45,149 bases of DNA from a cf. Phormidesmis sp. LEGE 11477 (GTDB lineage Bacteria; Cyanobacteriota; Cyanobacteriia; Phormidesmidales; Phormidesmidaceae), in the NCBI RefSeq assembly GCF_015207105.1, contig NZ_JADEXO010000044.1:1-45149 (forward strand), read 5' to 3'. The translations under genes and the position numbers were made by a program. Under the pieces are notes generated by a model that saw only the letters and a program-made list of their open reading frames with translations, had not been told where the DNA came from and did no database searches. Positions within the stretch are counted from its first letter, which is position 1. The number at the start of each line of letters is the position of its first letter. Of the stretch, positions 25,321-35,600 are shown in pieces.

Positions 25321-25864
25321 AATTTCGCCTTTAAACTCTCAGTGTTTGGATGCCAGTGTTTGGATAATAGTCAAAACAGAAAAGCCCGAATCGGCTGTCC
25401 TCTTTGCCAGTCCTGGAGCTAAAGCTTGAATTTGATGAATCTACAGGACGTATGTTTCTTCAGCACATTTTTTTAGCACATCCTTTCAATAGAGCATCTG
25501 TGCTTCTAAGCCGTAGCTGCGCTGAAAGCAACCAAAGTGGGCCTCCTCACAAAACTTCTAGGCGCTACTTTCTATTCACTAATCTCATTTCTATTCATCG
25601 ATAAAGCTACCAACTGCAGACAGACATATTCTGTATGGCCTGCTACAGTCTCTTCTATTTCAAAACAGCATAAGCACTATGCCATTTTGAAATAAGATGA
25701 AAGCATTACAGTTCCAATTAGAAGATAGAAGATTTCTATACACGACAAAAGCTTGCAAGATTTAGCAATGCTAGGAAGCACACATTCCATACAGAGACCA
25801 GGCTGTTTGAGCTGGAGCTTACTAACGTGAGATTGACGTGCAATTGATCGAATCAGTCTATGCT
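25321..25864. other. Gap between the permease remnant and the WD40 gene
   Basis: These 544 bases have no convincing gene. They include a short direct repeat (AGTGTTTGGAT twice near 25340-25365) and a 39-base hairpin at 25656-25694. Promoter sequence of the former permease may be included in the lower part. Confidence 0.4.
25656..25694. repeat. Long AT-rich hairpin
   Basis: TATTTCAAAA pairs with TTTTGAAATA (10 bp). After a 2x2 internal loop, GCATA pairs with TATGC around a 5-base loop. It is not followed by a T tract on either strand, so it is a structured element rather than a clear intrinsic terminator. It is about 170 bases past the end of the WD40 gene. Confidence 0.5.
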
Positions 25865-27388
25865 TTACCGATGAGAGTCAACATTCCACAGGTAAACAGC
25901 GTCATTCAACGGTCCTATCACTAATAGCTGATCGCTTTGTGGACTAAAGCTAAGGGTGGTAAAAGGGACCAGGCTATCCTCTTCAGACGTACTTTCTATA
26001 GCGGCTAGCGGATTGCCTGCTCTATCCCATAAGCGCACGGCGTTATCGCGTCCGCCTGTCGCTATCATCTGAGCGTTCGGACTATACTGCATCTTGGTGA
26101 CGCCTCCAGTATGGGCCTCTATCTCGGCTGATAGATTGCCTTTGGTGTCCCATAGGCGAACAATACTTTCTTCCGGGCTCGCAGTGGCGATTTGCTGACC
26201 GTCAGGGCTAAACATTACGTGAGAAACTATTTGTGAGTGCCCTTCTAATACCGCCAGCTTGTGCCCTAATGAATTCCATAGAACCGCCTCACCTTTGTGA
26301 GCACCTGTCACTATCTTTTGACTGTTTGGGCTATAGACTAGCTGCACGATTTTTTGTGAGTAGTTGCTTAAGGTTCCTTGCGAGTTACCCTGGGCATCCC
26401 ATAGGCGAGCAACATTATCTCCCATCAGTGTCAAGATCTGACGACCATCAGGGCTGTAGGTAATCTGTTCAAAGTTTCCTTTGTGTCCGCGTAACACGGC
26501 TAGCTGGTTTCCTGTTGTATCCCACAGCCGAACGGTTCCATCCCTGCCGTCGGCGATGATTCTGTCGCTAGTTGGATTGAAGTCTACAGCTAGGGAAATT
26601 GGCTGACTGGGATAAGTCAAGGGTGCAATGCGATCGCCTGCTAAATTCCAAAGGCTGACGACATCATCAAGACCGAAGATAGCGAGCAGCCGTGAGTTTG
26701 GGCTGTATTCCACATTTATACTTCCTCCATTTGTGTTTGGGAAGTCAATGGTATTGACTGCTTCTAGATCTCCTTCTGAGTTCTCTCCTATTCTTTCACC
26801 TAAATTCCAAAGTGTGAGAGCGTGATATCTGCCACCCGCGATCGCTAGCTGAGAACCATCAGGGCTGTACCACAGCTTTGAGATTCGCCAAGTAGGCCCG
26901 TCGAAAGGCGATAGCGATACTAGCTGATTGCCTGTCGTATCCCACAGTCGGACGACGCCATCAACACTCCCTGTCGCAATTTGACTACCGTCGGGACTAT
27001 ATAAAGCCTCAGACGTTTGCACACAAGGTGCGCCTTCCCACATCACCTGACTCAAGCTCACTTTGCCTTGGGTAACCGAGAGAGTAGAAGGGGGTGAATC
27101 TATTTCTTCTGTGCCACCAAGAGCATACTGCGTATAGAACTGACAGTCAGAGACGTCAAAAGTATCAGTGCTGTTGATGGTTTCAATATTGGCTGTTGTT
27201 TCAGTAGTTTCAGCAGGCGCGGTTTCTACAATTTCGCTATCTTGAATGCTGCTATCTTGAATGCTGCTATGAGGACTACATGCGGTAGCTGCGATCGCGC
27301 TTCCCACCACCATCAGTATCACCCGGCCAAGCATACTACGCTCGCGCCAGCTTCGGAACAATTTCTCTAGCGAGCCGTACCCATTCAT
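25865..27388 (-). CDS. WD40-repeat lipoprotein
   Basis: The 507-residue product begins with a basic stretch, a hydrophobic segment and a lipobox (AIAATAC, C37), so it should be a lipid-anchored protein outside the cytoplasm. After a Thr/Glu-rich linker (about 38-75) come about nine WD-type repeats, each ending in a form of RLWDTTGN or SLWNLAGD, enough for one beta-propeller plus extra blades. Propellers of this kind act as binding scaffolds. The linker contains a duplicated SIQDS encoded by a 15-bp repeat (27240-27270). The gene lies 83 bases downstream of the LysR gene on the same strand. The ligand is unknown. Confidence 0.85.
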   Translation of the reverse strand: MNGYGSLEKLFRSWRERSMLGRVILMVVGSAIAATACSPHSSIQDSSIQDSEIVETAPAETTETTANIETINSTDTFDVSDCQFYTQYALGGTEEIDSPPSTLSVTQGKVSLSQVMWEGAPCVQTSEALYSPDGSQIATGSVDGVVRLWDTTGNQLVSLSPFDGPTWRISKLWYSPDGSQLAIAGGRYHALTLWNLGERIGENSEGDLEAVNTIDFPNTNGGSINVEYSPNSRLLAIFGLDDVVSLWNLAGDRIAPLTYPSQPISLAVDFNPTSDRIIADGRDGTVRLWDTTGNQLAVLRGHKGNFEQITYSPDGRQILTLMGDNVARLWDAQGNSQGTLSNYSQKIVQLVYSPNSQKIVTGAHKGEAVLWNSLGHKLAVLEGHSQIVSHVMFSPDGQQIATASPEESIVRLWDTKGNLSAEIEAHTGGVTKMQYSPNAQMIATGGRDNAVRLWDRAGNPLAAIESTSEEDSLVPFTTLSFSPQSDQLLVIGPLNDAVYLWNVDSHR

Positions 27389-27471
27389 AAGTCATACAGC
27401 AAATTCTCTTCAATCTAGCGTATCTCTCATCTTCCGAAAATAACTATGAATCTAGCCTGTTTCTCTTCTGG

Positions 27472-28374
27472 CTATAGAATCCCAGATACCGCCGCTCTCA
27501 CTACTTCTAGAAAACTGCGTAACCGCCTCGGCTGGTGTCGCCCAGGTAGATAGGCAAGATGTACTGCCAATTTCGGCGCTCTCCATTCTGGCAGTACATC
27601 TATCAACTGTCCGCTTTCTAGCTCTGTCTTGACTAGCCAGTGCGGCATGACGGCCAATCCTAATCCAGCTAAGGCTGCCCGGTGTAGGGCGAAGATACTG
27701 TTCGTACTCATTCGAATAGGCGGCGTGATTGAAATTATTTTGCCTAGTGAGTTTTTCAGTGGGATTTTTCTACCTTCAAAAGGGTCGAGCGCGATGAAGG
27801 GAAGCTCGGCTAAGGCTTGTGGCGTTTCTATGGGGGGAAGTTGCGCGATCGCCTTTGGAGTAGCCACTACCATCCGCTCTACTTCGCCCAACGGCTCCAC
27901 ATGGAGAGAATGATCTAGAACCGGGCCGATCTTAATCCAGCAATCGCAACCTACTTCCGAAAACCGAATGTTGCCATCTTCTAGTTGCCAAGAGAAGGAA
28001 ACCAGCGGGTACTGTTGCTGAAACTGAAGGGCAGCATCCATCAAGTGGAGCTGTCCAAGCGCAACAGGGACGACAACCTTTAACCCGCCTCGCAGTGTCT
28101 CGCCAGTTTCTATATGCTTTTCTTCCAATGCCTCCCAATCATCTAGCAGTCGCCGTCCATCTGCCAATAGTTCCGACCCGGCTGCTGTCAGCGAAAGAGA
28201 ATGCGTAGTCCGTTGAATCAGCTGAGCTTGAAAGCGAGACTCTAGCTCAGCTAGTTGGCGACTAACCGATGGCTGAGACAACCCCAAATCGCGAGCAGCC
28301 GCGCTGATACTGCCTGCATCAACAATCCGCACAAATGTTTGCAGCAGCGTTAATCGATCTAATGATTTGCTCAC
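27472..28374 (-). CDS. LysR-family transcriptional regulator
   Basis: A 300-residue LysR regulator if started at GTG 28374 (MSKSLDRLTLLQTF). The frame is open to 28494, but the extra 40 residues overlap the neighbour's promoter and are not family-like. The N-terminal winged helix reads AGSISAAARDLGLSQPSVSRQLAELE. The C-terminal two thirds are the effector-binding domain, of the type seen in CrgA-like regulators. It is divergent from the aldo/keto reductase with a 125-base gap, the classic arrangement for a LysR protein controlling its neighbour. The inducer is unknown. Confidence 0.9.
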   Translation of the reverse strand: MSKSLDRLTLLQTFVRIVDAGSISAAARDLGLSQPSVSRQLAELESRFQAQLIQRTTHSLSLTAAGSELLADGRRLLDDWEALEEKHIETGETLRGGLKVVVPVALGQLHLMDAALQFQQQYPLVSFSWQLEDGNIRFSEVGCDCWIKIGPVLDHSLHVEPLGEVERMVVATPKAIAQLPPIETPQALAELPFIALDPFEGRKIPLKNSLGKIISITPPIRMSTNSIFALHRAALAGLGLAVMPHWLVKTELESGQLIDVLPEWRAPKLAVHLAYLPGRHQPRRLRSFLEVVRAAVSGIL

Positions 28375-28499
28375 AGGCTTGAGACAATAGCTTCGTTCAT
28401 ACACAAAAAGAATAACAGCTATTTTTATTAATCGTCTACCAAATATCCTTTTGAACTGGCATATTGAATTTAAGCAACTTTGAAAGAGAAACATTCACT

Positions 28500-29282
28500 A
28501 TGACAGCAATCAACAGAACATTTCAGCTCGGCAGCGAATTATCAGTCAACCGCCTAGGCTATGGAGCGATGCGCCTGACCGGGCAACCCGGTAATTTTGG
28601 CCCATACCCGCAGTGGGAGGATGGAAAAGCACTCTTACGTCGGGCTGTAGAACTAGGCGTGAATTTCTTTGATTCAGCGCGATCATATGGCCCTGAGCAT
28701 GTGGATAGACTCATCGGAGAAGCTATTGACTTACAAAACTCCCAAACGGTGATTGCCACCAAAGGCGGTATCGACAAACCAGCACCTGGCAATATTCAGG
28801 TAGATGGCTCGGCGGCTACGCTCACTCGGCAAATTGACGATGCTTTGAAAAATCTCAGGGTAGATAGAATAGACCTTTTTCAGCTGCATCGAATTGATCC
28901 AAACACGCCGCTCGAAGCGTCGGTAGCAGCGCTACAGAAAGCTCAAGCAGCAGGAAAAATTCGCTTTATTGGACTCTCGAATGTGAACCGAGCGCAGCTA
29001 GACCGGGCGCTGTCTGTCGCGCCGATTGCCTCTATTCAAAATCGATTTAACCAGGCAGAACAAGAACAGAATTCACTCGTAGACTACACGGCAGAAAAAG
29101 GCATTGCGTTTATTCCCTACGGGCCGCTAGGCGCTAATCCTATGAAGAAAGGGGCAACATTGCCAGCTCAAGGGGCCTTGGCTTGGCTGTTGATGCGATC
29201 GCCCAATATCATCGTTATCCCCGGCACGACCTCAATTGCCCATCTAGAAGAAAACATGACCGCCTGGGATTTCACCGAGTAA
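28500..29282 (+). CDS. Aldo/keto reductase
   Basis: The 260-residue product from ATG 28500 (MTAINRTFQLG) is a single-domain aldo/keto reductase that reduces carbonyls with NADPH. The catalytic tetrad is present: D58, Y63 (FFDSARSYGP), K88 (IATKGG) and H130 (LFQLHRIDP). The C-terminal cofactor segment reads IIVIPGTTSIAHLEEN. An upstream in-frame ATG at 28464 is less likely. The length is a little short of the usual 280-330 residues because external loops are reduced. The LysR gene runs the other way, and the 125-base gap between them probably holds both promoters. The natural substrate is unknown. Confidence 0.93.
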   Translation: MTAINRTFQLGSELSVNRLGYGAMRLTGQPGNFGPYPQWEDGKALLRRAVELGVNFFDSARSYGPEHVDRLIGEAIDLQNSQTVIATKGGIDKPAPGNIQVDGSAATLTRQIDDALKNLRVDRIDLFQLHRIDPNTPLEASVAALQKAQAAGKIRFIGLSNVNRAQLDRALSVAPIASIQNRFNQAEQEQNSLVDYTAEKGIAFIPYGPLGANPMKKGATLPAQGALAWLLMRSPNIIVIPGTTSIAHLEENMTAWDFTE

Positions 29283-29306
29283 ATCCAATACTTTTGTCTA
29301 AATCTC

Positions 29307-29915
29307 TCATCTAGATAGAGACTGAAACCAGCGTGTTAAGCGCTGCGGCCACTGCTTTGGGCTATCTTTGGGGCGGATGCGACTATCCACCATAGAACGC
29401 ACTAGAGGCCAGCCGCCAATCTTAAATGACAGCAAAATATGCGATAGCACCAGCACAACCATTGAGGCCCAGGCGAATAAGTGTAAGCTGTACCACACAT
29501 CGTTCCACTCACCTTCTACCAGCACTCTTGCACCCCCAAACTGTCTAGCTGAGACCAGCGACAGGATCAGCATTCCAAGCAGCCCCGTATTAATTAGCCG
29601 ATGGAGCGCGTACTGTCCAGATGGTTTGTCTACGTGAGATAGCTGCTTGATAGACTTAGGCTGAATCAATCGCTGGCTTCCAGCAAACAAGCTGTAGAGA
29701 GAAAAAACAGCAAAAACAACCGTGACTACTTGACCGATGTTGTGGTGAATTTTGAACCAGTCACTCCCTGCTTCAGGTAAAGGCAACTGACCAAATCGAG
29801 CGTCCCAAGTATTGTAAAGCCAGAACCCAGTAGCTATTGATGCTAGAACCAAAATGCCGTGGACAGCGTGAATCAAACGAAAGATAAAGGGCTGATAGGG
29901 AGACGATCTTGGCAT
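29307..29915 (-). CDS. Cytochrome b561-like membrane protein
   Basis: A four-helix membrane protein of about 202 residues (ATG 29915; a TTG at 29921 is also in frame). Helix 1 carries FRLIHAVHGILVLASIATGFWLY and the next segment has KIHHNIGQVV. These histidines are placed as haem ligands in the cytochrome b561/formate-dehydrogenase gamma-like family. Helix 4 contains LHLFAWASMVVLVLSHILLSF. Such proteins pass electrons across the membrane. There is no partner redox subunit nearby. It is convergent with the aldo/keto reductase. Confidence 0.8.
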   Translation of the reverse strand: MPRSSPYQPFIFRLIHAVHGILVLASIATGFWLYNTWDARFGQLPLPEAGSDWFKIHHNIGQVVTVVFAVFSLYSLFAGSQRLIQPKSIKQLSHVDKPSGQYALHRLINTGLLGMLILSLVSARQFGGARVLVEGEWNDVWYSLHLFAWASMVVLVLSHILLSFKIGGWPLVRSMVDSRIRPKDSPKQWPQRLTRWFQSLSR

Positions 29916-29984
29916 GACCAACGTTGTTAGTAGAGATAGTTTATCCGTACACTTTAACTTCTCAATAGGACTCTGTATGTTCTT

Positions 29985-30773
29985 CTACGATGACTCTGCT
30001 GAATATGCTTCTATTGCTTGACGAAACAGTAGGTTTAAGCGCTCGAAGGGAACGCGCTCGGGTTTAGACAGTGTAGAAAGGAAGTCTTTGATTTGAGGCA
30101 AAGTCTCGTAGACATAACGATCCAAAGCTGGTATTCTGCCTACCGCATCAAGTTCGTAGCCTGCTCGTTTTTTCTCAATCAGAGTTCTCAAGGCTATCTT
30201 TGCTTCAGTCGGCATATCAATATCTGTGATAAGCGGCTGTATCTGTAGAGGCGGCTGTTCACCAACAATTTGAATCCAGCGGCAGCACAGGATTGGACGA
30301 ATGACATAGAGATAGCGTTTTGCGGCTACATCCGGCTTTTGAAAGTATCGGTGAAGCGTGCGCTCAGCCCAGCCGACGTAGTGGTATATTGACGCTCTTG
30401 GAGCAAAGAATTTTTCTCCAATCTCTCTCATCTGTTGAACTACTGCTGAGTGTTCAACGTAGATAATAGGCGATCGCAACCATTCCAACAAAACAGGATG
30501 AGATTTATGCAAGAACAGAAGGGCTTTCCTTAGATCCCAACCGCTGAAGTCAAGGTCGCTAGAGGTTTCTAGCTCTAGCGTATTAGGGCGTTTCTCAAGG
30601 CAGAGGTACCAGTCAATAGGCCGAACATAGAGAAAGCGAACGTCATAATCACTATTTTGCGACTCAAATCCCCAAGCGCGGCTGCCTGATTCCAATCCAT
30701 AGATCACGCTGAGATTGTGCTCATGTTCAACGTCGTGTAGTAATTCTCTTAGACTTTCTGCGGAGTACTGCAT
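29985..30773 (-). CDS. Nucleotidyltransferase-fold protein (YcgL/RlaP-like, COG3541)
   Basis: The 262-residue protein has the nucleotidyltransferase signature GSRAWGFESQNSDYDVRFLY (about residues 28-47): the GS motif followed by the D-x-D metal ligands. The rest fits the predicted nucleotidyltransferase family related to E. coli YcgL and the RNA-ligase-associated RlaP. Later landmarks are DLRKALLFLHKSHPVLLEWLRSP and RYLYVIRPILCCRWI. No partner RNA ligase is adjacent. The substrate is not known. Confidence 0.82.
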   Translation of the reverse strand: MQYSAESLRELLHDVEHEHNLSVIYGLESGSRAWGFESQNSDYDVRFLYVRPIDWYLCLEKRPNTLELETSSDLDFSGWDLRKALLFLHKSHPVLLEWLRSPIIYVEHSAVVQQMREIGEKFFAPRASIYHYVGWAERTLHRYFQKPDVAAKRYLYVIRPILCCRWIQIVGEQPPLQIQPLITDIDMPTEAKIALRTLIEKKRAGYELDAVGRIPALDRYVYETLPQIKDFLSTLSKPERVPFERLNLLFRQAIEAYSAESS

Positions 30774-30959
30774 TGCTCAAAACGTGCCAATCAGCATAGC
30801 GTAACTTATTGCCTTGGCCTCAAGACAATAAACATTGGCACTATCGTGCGGTACCGGCTTGGATTTTGCCGACAGTCAACTGTCAAAGCCTATGCCACAG
30901 ATCTGACCTGGTTATCCCATGGATAAAGCGTTGCATTTTGTCTAGTCATGCGCTCTAAT

Positions 30960-30985
30960 AAGTTAATCAATCGATTGATTAACTT
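30960..30985. promoter_or_regulatory. 26-bp perfect palindrome, probable operator of the RND efflux genes
   Basis: Each 13-base arm is exact (AAGTTAATCAATC and its complement, no spacer). The palindrome ends 29 bases before the start codon of the membrane-fusion gene. Size, symmetry and place fit an operator for a TetR-type dimer pair. The only TetR gene in the module is at 36105, downstream of the transporter. Confidence 0.65.
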
Positions 30986-31014
30986 TTGCCTACGCTGACG
31001 AACTGATAAATGCT

Positions 31015-32412
31015 ATGAACTCCAAATCCGCTCCTTCTGATGCCTTCCCAGCCCAGCCCACAAAATCTGACTCGGTTTCCAGAACATCGCAGTGGCCAGC
31101 CTCTCTGAGGCGTCAGCCTCTTTGGGTTCGATATGGTTTGCTAGGCGCAGCCGGACTTTTAGTTGCGCTGGGTGGGATAGCTGGCTACCAACTGGTGGCT
31201 GATGCGCCGGCAGAAACCGCCTCTACACAGGCCACTGCGCTGCCAGTCGAGACGATAGAAGCAAAACAAATCTCGTCATATCAGGTGCCGCGTATTTACA
31301 CTGGAGAAATTGCGGCGCTTCGCAATAGCGAGCTTGGTTTTGAGCGCGGTGGAGAGCTGGTTCAGGTCCTGGTAGATGAGGGACAGCGAGTTCGCACTGG
31401 TGAAACGCTGGCAAAGCTAGATATTCGCAATCTGGAAACGCAGCGGCTTCAGGTTAGGGCACAGCGAGCCCAGGCGATCGCCCGCCTAAGTGAGCTACAA
31501 AATGGGGCTAGAGCAGAAGATATTGCGATCGCCGAAGCTGCGGTTAGAGATTTAGAACAGCAGCTAAGCCTGCAAGAGACTCAAACGCAGCGACGAGAAT
31601 TTTTGTATGAAAGGGGTGCGATCGCCCGAGAACAGCTAGACGAGTTTTCCTTTGGTGCTAATTCGCTACAGGCCAAGCTAGACCAGGCACGTAGTCGCCT
31701 AGAAGAGCTGCGAAATGGCACTCGGTTCGAGCAAATAGAGGCACAGCGAGCAGTCGTCAGCCAGCTAGAAGCGCAGCTAGAAGATATTGATGTCAACCTC
31801 TCAAAAAGTGCGATCGCCGCGCCTTTTGATGGAATTGTTGCCGAACGCAGGATAGATGAAGGCACAGTAGTAGGTGCTGGGCAGGCCGTTATTGAGCTAG
31901 TAGAAGCTGCCGAGCTAGAAGCGCGTATTGGTGTTCCTGCTAACATCGTCGATCAGGTGCCGGTCGGTGATATCAAAACAATCCGCATTAACAACCAGCC
32001 GTATGCTGCTGAAGTGGCCGCAATCTTGCCGCAGATAGATTCTAGTACACGCACTCAAACGATAGTGCTAACCCTAGATGCAACCGCCATCGGCGAAATG
32101 GAGCCGGGTCAAACAGCAAGACTGACAATCGACGAAACCTTGAACACTGAAGGATTTTGGTTGCCGAGAAGGGCGCTGACGCAGGGAATTCGCGGGCTTT
32201 GGACCTGCTATGTAGTAGTGTCGGCTGATAGTTCTCTTATTGTCGAACAGCGCTCAGTAGAGATTATTCAACAAGAGACGATAGGTATGGACTCCGACGC
32301 CAGTACCCGCGTTCTTGTGAGAGGCACCTTGCAGCCGGGAGATCAGGTCGTCACTAGCGGCGTTCATCGCTTGGTGCCAGAACAAGCAGTCACTCTAATT
32401 TCAGATGAATAA
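31015..32412 (+). CDS. RND efflux membrane-fusion protein
   Basis: The 465-residue periplasmic adaptor has a short cytoplasmic N-terminus, one membrane anchor (about 39-61), then the usual halves of a lipoyl domain (RNSELGFERGGELVQVLVDEG, and later AAPFDGIVAERRIDEGTVV). They flank a long alpha-helical hairpin (about 135-265) with clear heptads. A beta-barrel and membrane-proximal domain follow. It would link the inner-membrane pump encoded next to an outer-membrane channel not encoded here. A 26-bp palindrome precedes the start. Confidence 0.92.
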   Translation: MNSKSAPSDAFPAQPTKSDSVSRTSQWPASLRRQPLWVRYGLLGAAGLLVALGGIAGYQLVADAPAETASTQATALPVETIEAKQISSYQVPRIYTGEIAALRNSELGFERGGELVQVLVDEGQRVRTGETLAKLDIRNLETQRLQVRAQRAQAIARLSELQNGARAEDIAIAEAAVRDLEQQLSLQETQTQRREFLYERGAIAREQLDEFSFGANSLQAKLDQARSRLEELRNGTRFEQIEAQRAVVSQLEAQLEDIDVNLSKSAIAAPFDGIVAERRIDEGTVVGAGQAVIELVEAAELEARIGVPANIVDQVPVGDIKTIRINNQPYAAEVAAILPQIDSSTRTQTIVLTLDATAIGEMEPGQTARLTIDETLNTEGFWLPRRALTQGIRGLWTCYVVVSADSSLIVEQRSVEIIQQETIGMDSDASTRVLVRGTLQPGDQVVTSGVHRLVPEQAVTLISDE

Positions 32413-32441
32413 GCCCGGTTTAGCTGTGAACTGTAGCTTTC

Positions 32442-32502
32442 GAAGAGTTGCTTATGACATTCTCGTCGGCTGAAACTGTTACAGAGCAACGGGCAACTCT
32501 TC
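32442..32502 (+). repeat. Inverted repeat between the fusion-protein and pump genes
   Basis: GAAGAGTTGC (32442-32451) and GCAACTCTTC (32493-32502) are exact complements with a 41-base loop. They lie in the 191-base gap between two genes expected to be coexpressed, so the structure could tune readthrough or mRNA processing. Confidence 0.45.
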
Positions 32503-32603
32503 CCACCAAATCAGAATGCATCCCTACTTGCTATAGCTGTCTTTGCCAAAACTACTGACCACACGAATTATCACAAGAAACAGCAAAATCAATCGAAAAT
32601 TCT

Positions 32604-35600
32604 ATGGTTCGTCCTTTCTTCCGTAATGTCCGACTGCTCGTTTTGACAATTGTTATTCTTTTGGCATGGGGCTATTCTTCTTTTCAGGCTTTGCCTAGGC
32701 AAGAAGATCCTACTCAGGTGTCTCGGGTTGCTGTCATCAATACGCTATTCCCAGGCGCTAGCGCCGAACGAGTAGAAGCGCTGGTGACAGAAGTTATAGA
32801 GTCTGAAGCTGCCGAGATTGAAGAAGTGAAGACAATCACGTCAACCTCAAGGGTTGGATTTTCAGCAGTAGCTGTTGAGCTGCAAGAGTCTGTTGAAGAG
32901 TCTGAACCTGTTTGGTCGAGACTGCGAGACAAACTCGAAGATGCGAATGGTCTTTTCCCGCAAGGGGTCTTCGAACCTGAGCTGGAAGCGACCGAAACTA
33001 GGGCCTATGCGATGATTACGGCGCTTACCTGGGACCAAGACAGCGAACCGAACTACGCCATACTGCGACGCTTTGGTGAAGAGTTTGAGATTCAGATGCG
33101 GGACGTATCAGGCACTGAAGAGGTTGCAGAATTTGGCGTTCCATCTGAAGAAATCAGCGTCGAAATTAGTGCGCCCGATTTGGCTGCTGTGGGGCTGAGC
33201 GCTCAGCAGTTGGCTCAGCAGATTGAACAAAGCGATGCCAAAGTGACGGCTGGGCAGCTCCGAAACCCTAACGAGAACTTAGCCATTGAGATAGATAGCG
33301 AGCTCAGCTCTCTAGAGCAAATTCGTCAGATTCCGATCCAATCCAATAGAGGGCGATTCACCCGCCTAGGAGATGTTGCGAGGGTCACTCGGGGTGTTAG
33401 AACCCCTGCTACTGACCTAGCTTTTGTCAACGGTAAGCCAGCAGTGGCCTATGGGATTCTGATGAGTCCTGGTCAGCGAATTGACCGATGGGCCGACAGT
33501 ATGCTCGATCAAATAGAAGATTTTCGCGCCCAGCTACCTGGTGGAGTCTCCTTATCGATTTTGCTCAACCAAAGCGAGTACGTGGATGCTCGGCTTGGAC
33601 AACTAATCTCTAATCTGGTTTTCGGCGCTGCTCTAGTGGTTGTAGTCACCTTTGTCACGATGGGGTGGCGCTGTTCGCTGATCGTAGGCACAGCGTTGCC
33701 GCTGAGTATTTGCGCTGTATTGGGACTGATGAACGCCATTGGTATTCCCATTCATCAGATATCTGTGGCTGGATTGATCATTGCGCTAGGTCTGCTGATT
33801 GATAACGCGGTAGTGGCCGTTGACGAGATTCAAGTAGAGCTGAAGCACGGCGTTCAACCCGAAAAAGCGGTTGTCAGTACAGTGAAATATCTTCAGGGCC
33901 CGCTGTTCGCATCTACGCTGACAACAATGATGACGTTTCTACCAATTGCGCTTTTGCCAGGAGGGGCGGGCGAGTTTGTCGGCTCTATTGCAATGACGGT
34001 GATTCTCTCTATTGGAGCATCGCTTGTGCTTTCTTTGACAGTAATCGCTGCGCTGGCAGGTAGGATTTTGGGTGAAAGCGAGGCAGATATTGAAAAGATG
34101 AAACAACAGAGTTCTCTCAATGCCTTTCAAAGATTTTTTAGGCTGTTGATGAAGCCGGGCGCTTGGTGGAACGATGGCTGGAGCCCCCGGCGATTGGGTG
34201 ATTTCTATCGGTGGACAGTCAAGCGAGCTTTAGCAAAGCCCGTATTTGCTATCGTGCTGACAATGGTGATTCCGGCGGTAGGTTTTATTCAAGCAGGTAG
34301 CTTAGAGACTCAATTCTTTCCCGCTTTGGCCCGCGATCAGTTTCAGATAGAGGTTGAATTTTCTCAAGAGACAGCGATCGCAAACTCCAAAGAACAGGTT
34401 ATGCAGGCCCGTGACTTACTCCTAGACTACGAACAAGTCGTCGAAGTTCACTGGTTCATCGGCGAAAGTTCACCCAAGTTCTATTACAACATCAGCAGTA
34501 CTAGAGAAAATTCACCTTACTACGCGCAGGCACTAGTCCAGCTCAACTCTTCCGATAATGTCACAGCGCTGATTCGAGAAATTCAAGCGGATCTTAATCT
34601 AGCATTGCCTGATGCGAGGGTGCTGGTGCGCCAGTTGGAACAAGGTCCCCCTTTTGATGCGCCTGTAGAGCTGAGAATATACGGACCTAATATTGAAGAA
34701 CTCAGAGCAATAGGCGCTGAAGTCCGAGAAATTTTGACGACTGTTCCTGATGTTGTCCACGTCCGGGATGACTTGACAGCAACCGTTCCTAAGTTAGCGC
34801 TGCAGATCGATGAAGAACAGGCCCGCCTAGCAGGTGTTTCTAACGCGGAAGTGGCTCAGCAACTGCAGGCAACGCTAGAAGGCGCAGTCGGTGGATCTAT
34901 TCTCGAATCGACGGAAAATCTGCCTGTGCGCGTACAGATTACAGACAGCGATCACGGCAACCTCGCTCAGATCGAATCATTGAATCTACAGCCTAGTCTA
35001 ACGGCATCAGCACAAGACGGTAAGTTTAGAACTGTCTCTGCGCTTGGAGAGTTTAAGATTGTGCCACAGCTCTCGCAGATCGCTCATCGCAACGAGCAGC
35101 GAGTGAACACCGTGCAGGCTTTCATTACCGCTGGCGTTTTGCCTTCTAAGGTGCTCGCAGACTTTCAGAGCGCCATGGAAGAACAAGGCTTCGATCTGCC
35201 TCCTGGCTACACAACCGAAATTGGTGGCGAACAGGCCGAGAGTAGCGATGCGACTGGCGATCTATTGGGTTCTGTTGGACTTTTGCTAGTTACGATGGCA
35301 ACTGCCCTAGTCCTTTCCCTTCGCAGTTTTCGTTCAGCGGGTATTGTGGCGGCGATCGGCGTTGGCTCTGTTGGCATGGCGCTCTTTTCGCTATGGGCTT
35401 TTGGTTCTTTGCTAGGCTTTATGGCGATTGTTGGCACAATGGGCCTAATTGGAATTGCGATCAATGGAGGCATTATTGTGCTCTCGGCTGTGAATGAGGA
35501 TGAACTGGCTAGTCAGGGCGATCGCAACGCTATTCAAAATGTCGTCATGCGCTCTACCCGTCATGTTCTCACCACAACCATCACGACGATGGTTGGATTC

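Noticed and set aside
25404-25604. 66-codon + strand frame in the gap before the WD40 gene
   Set aside because: No ribosome-binding site, no motif and a composition typical of non-coding DNA here.
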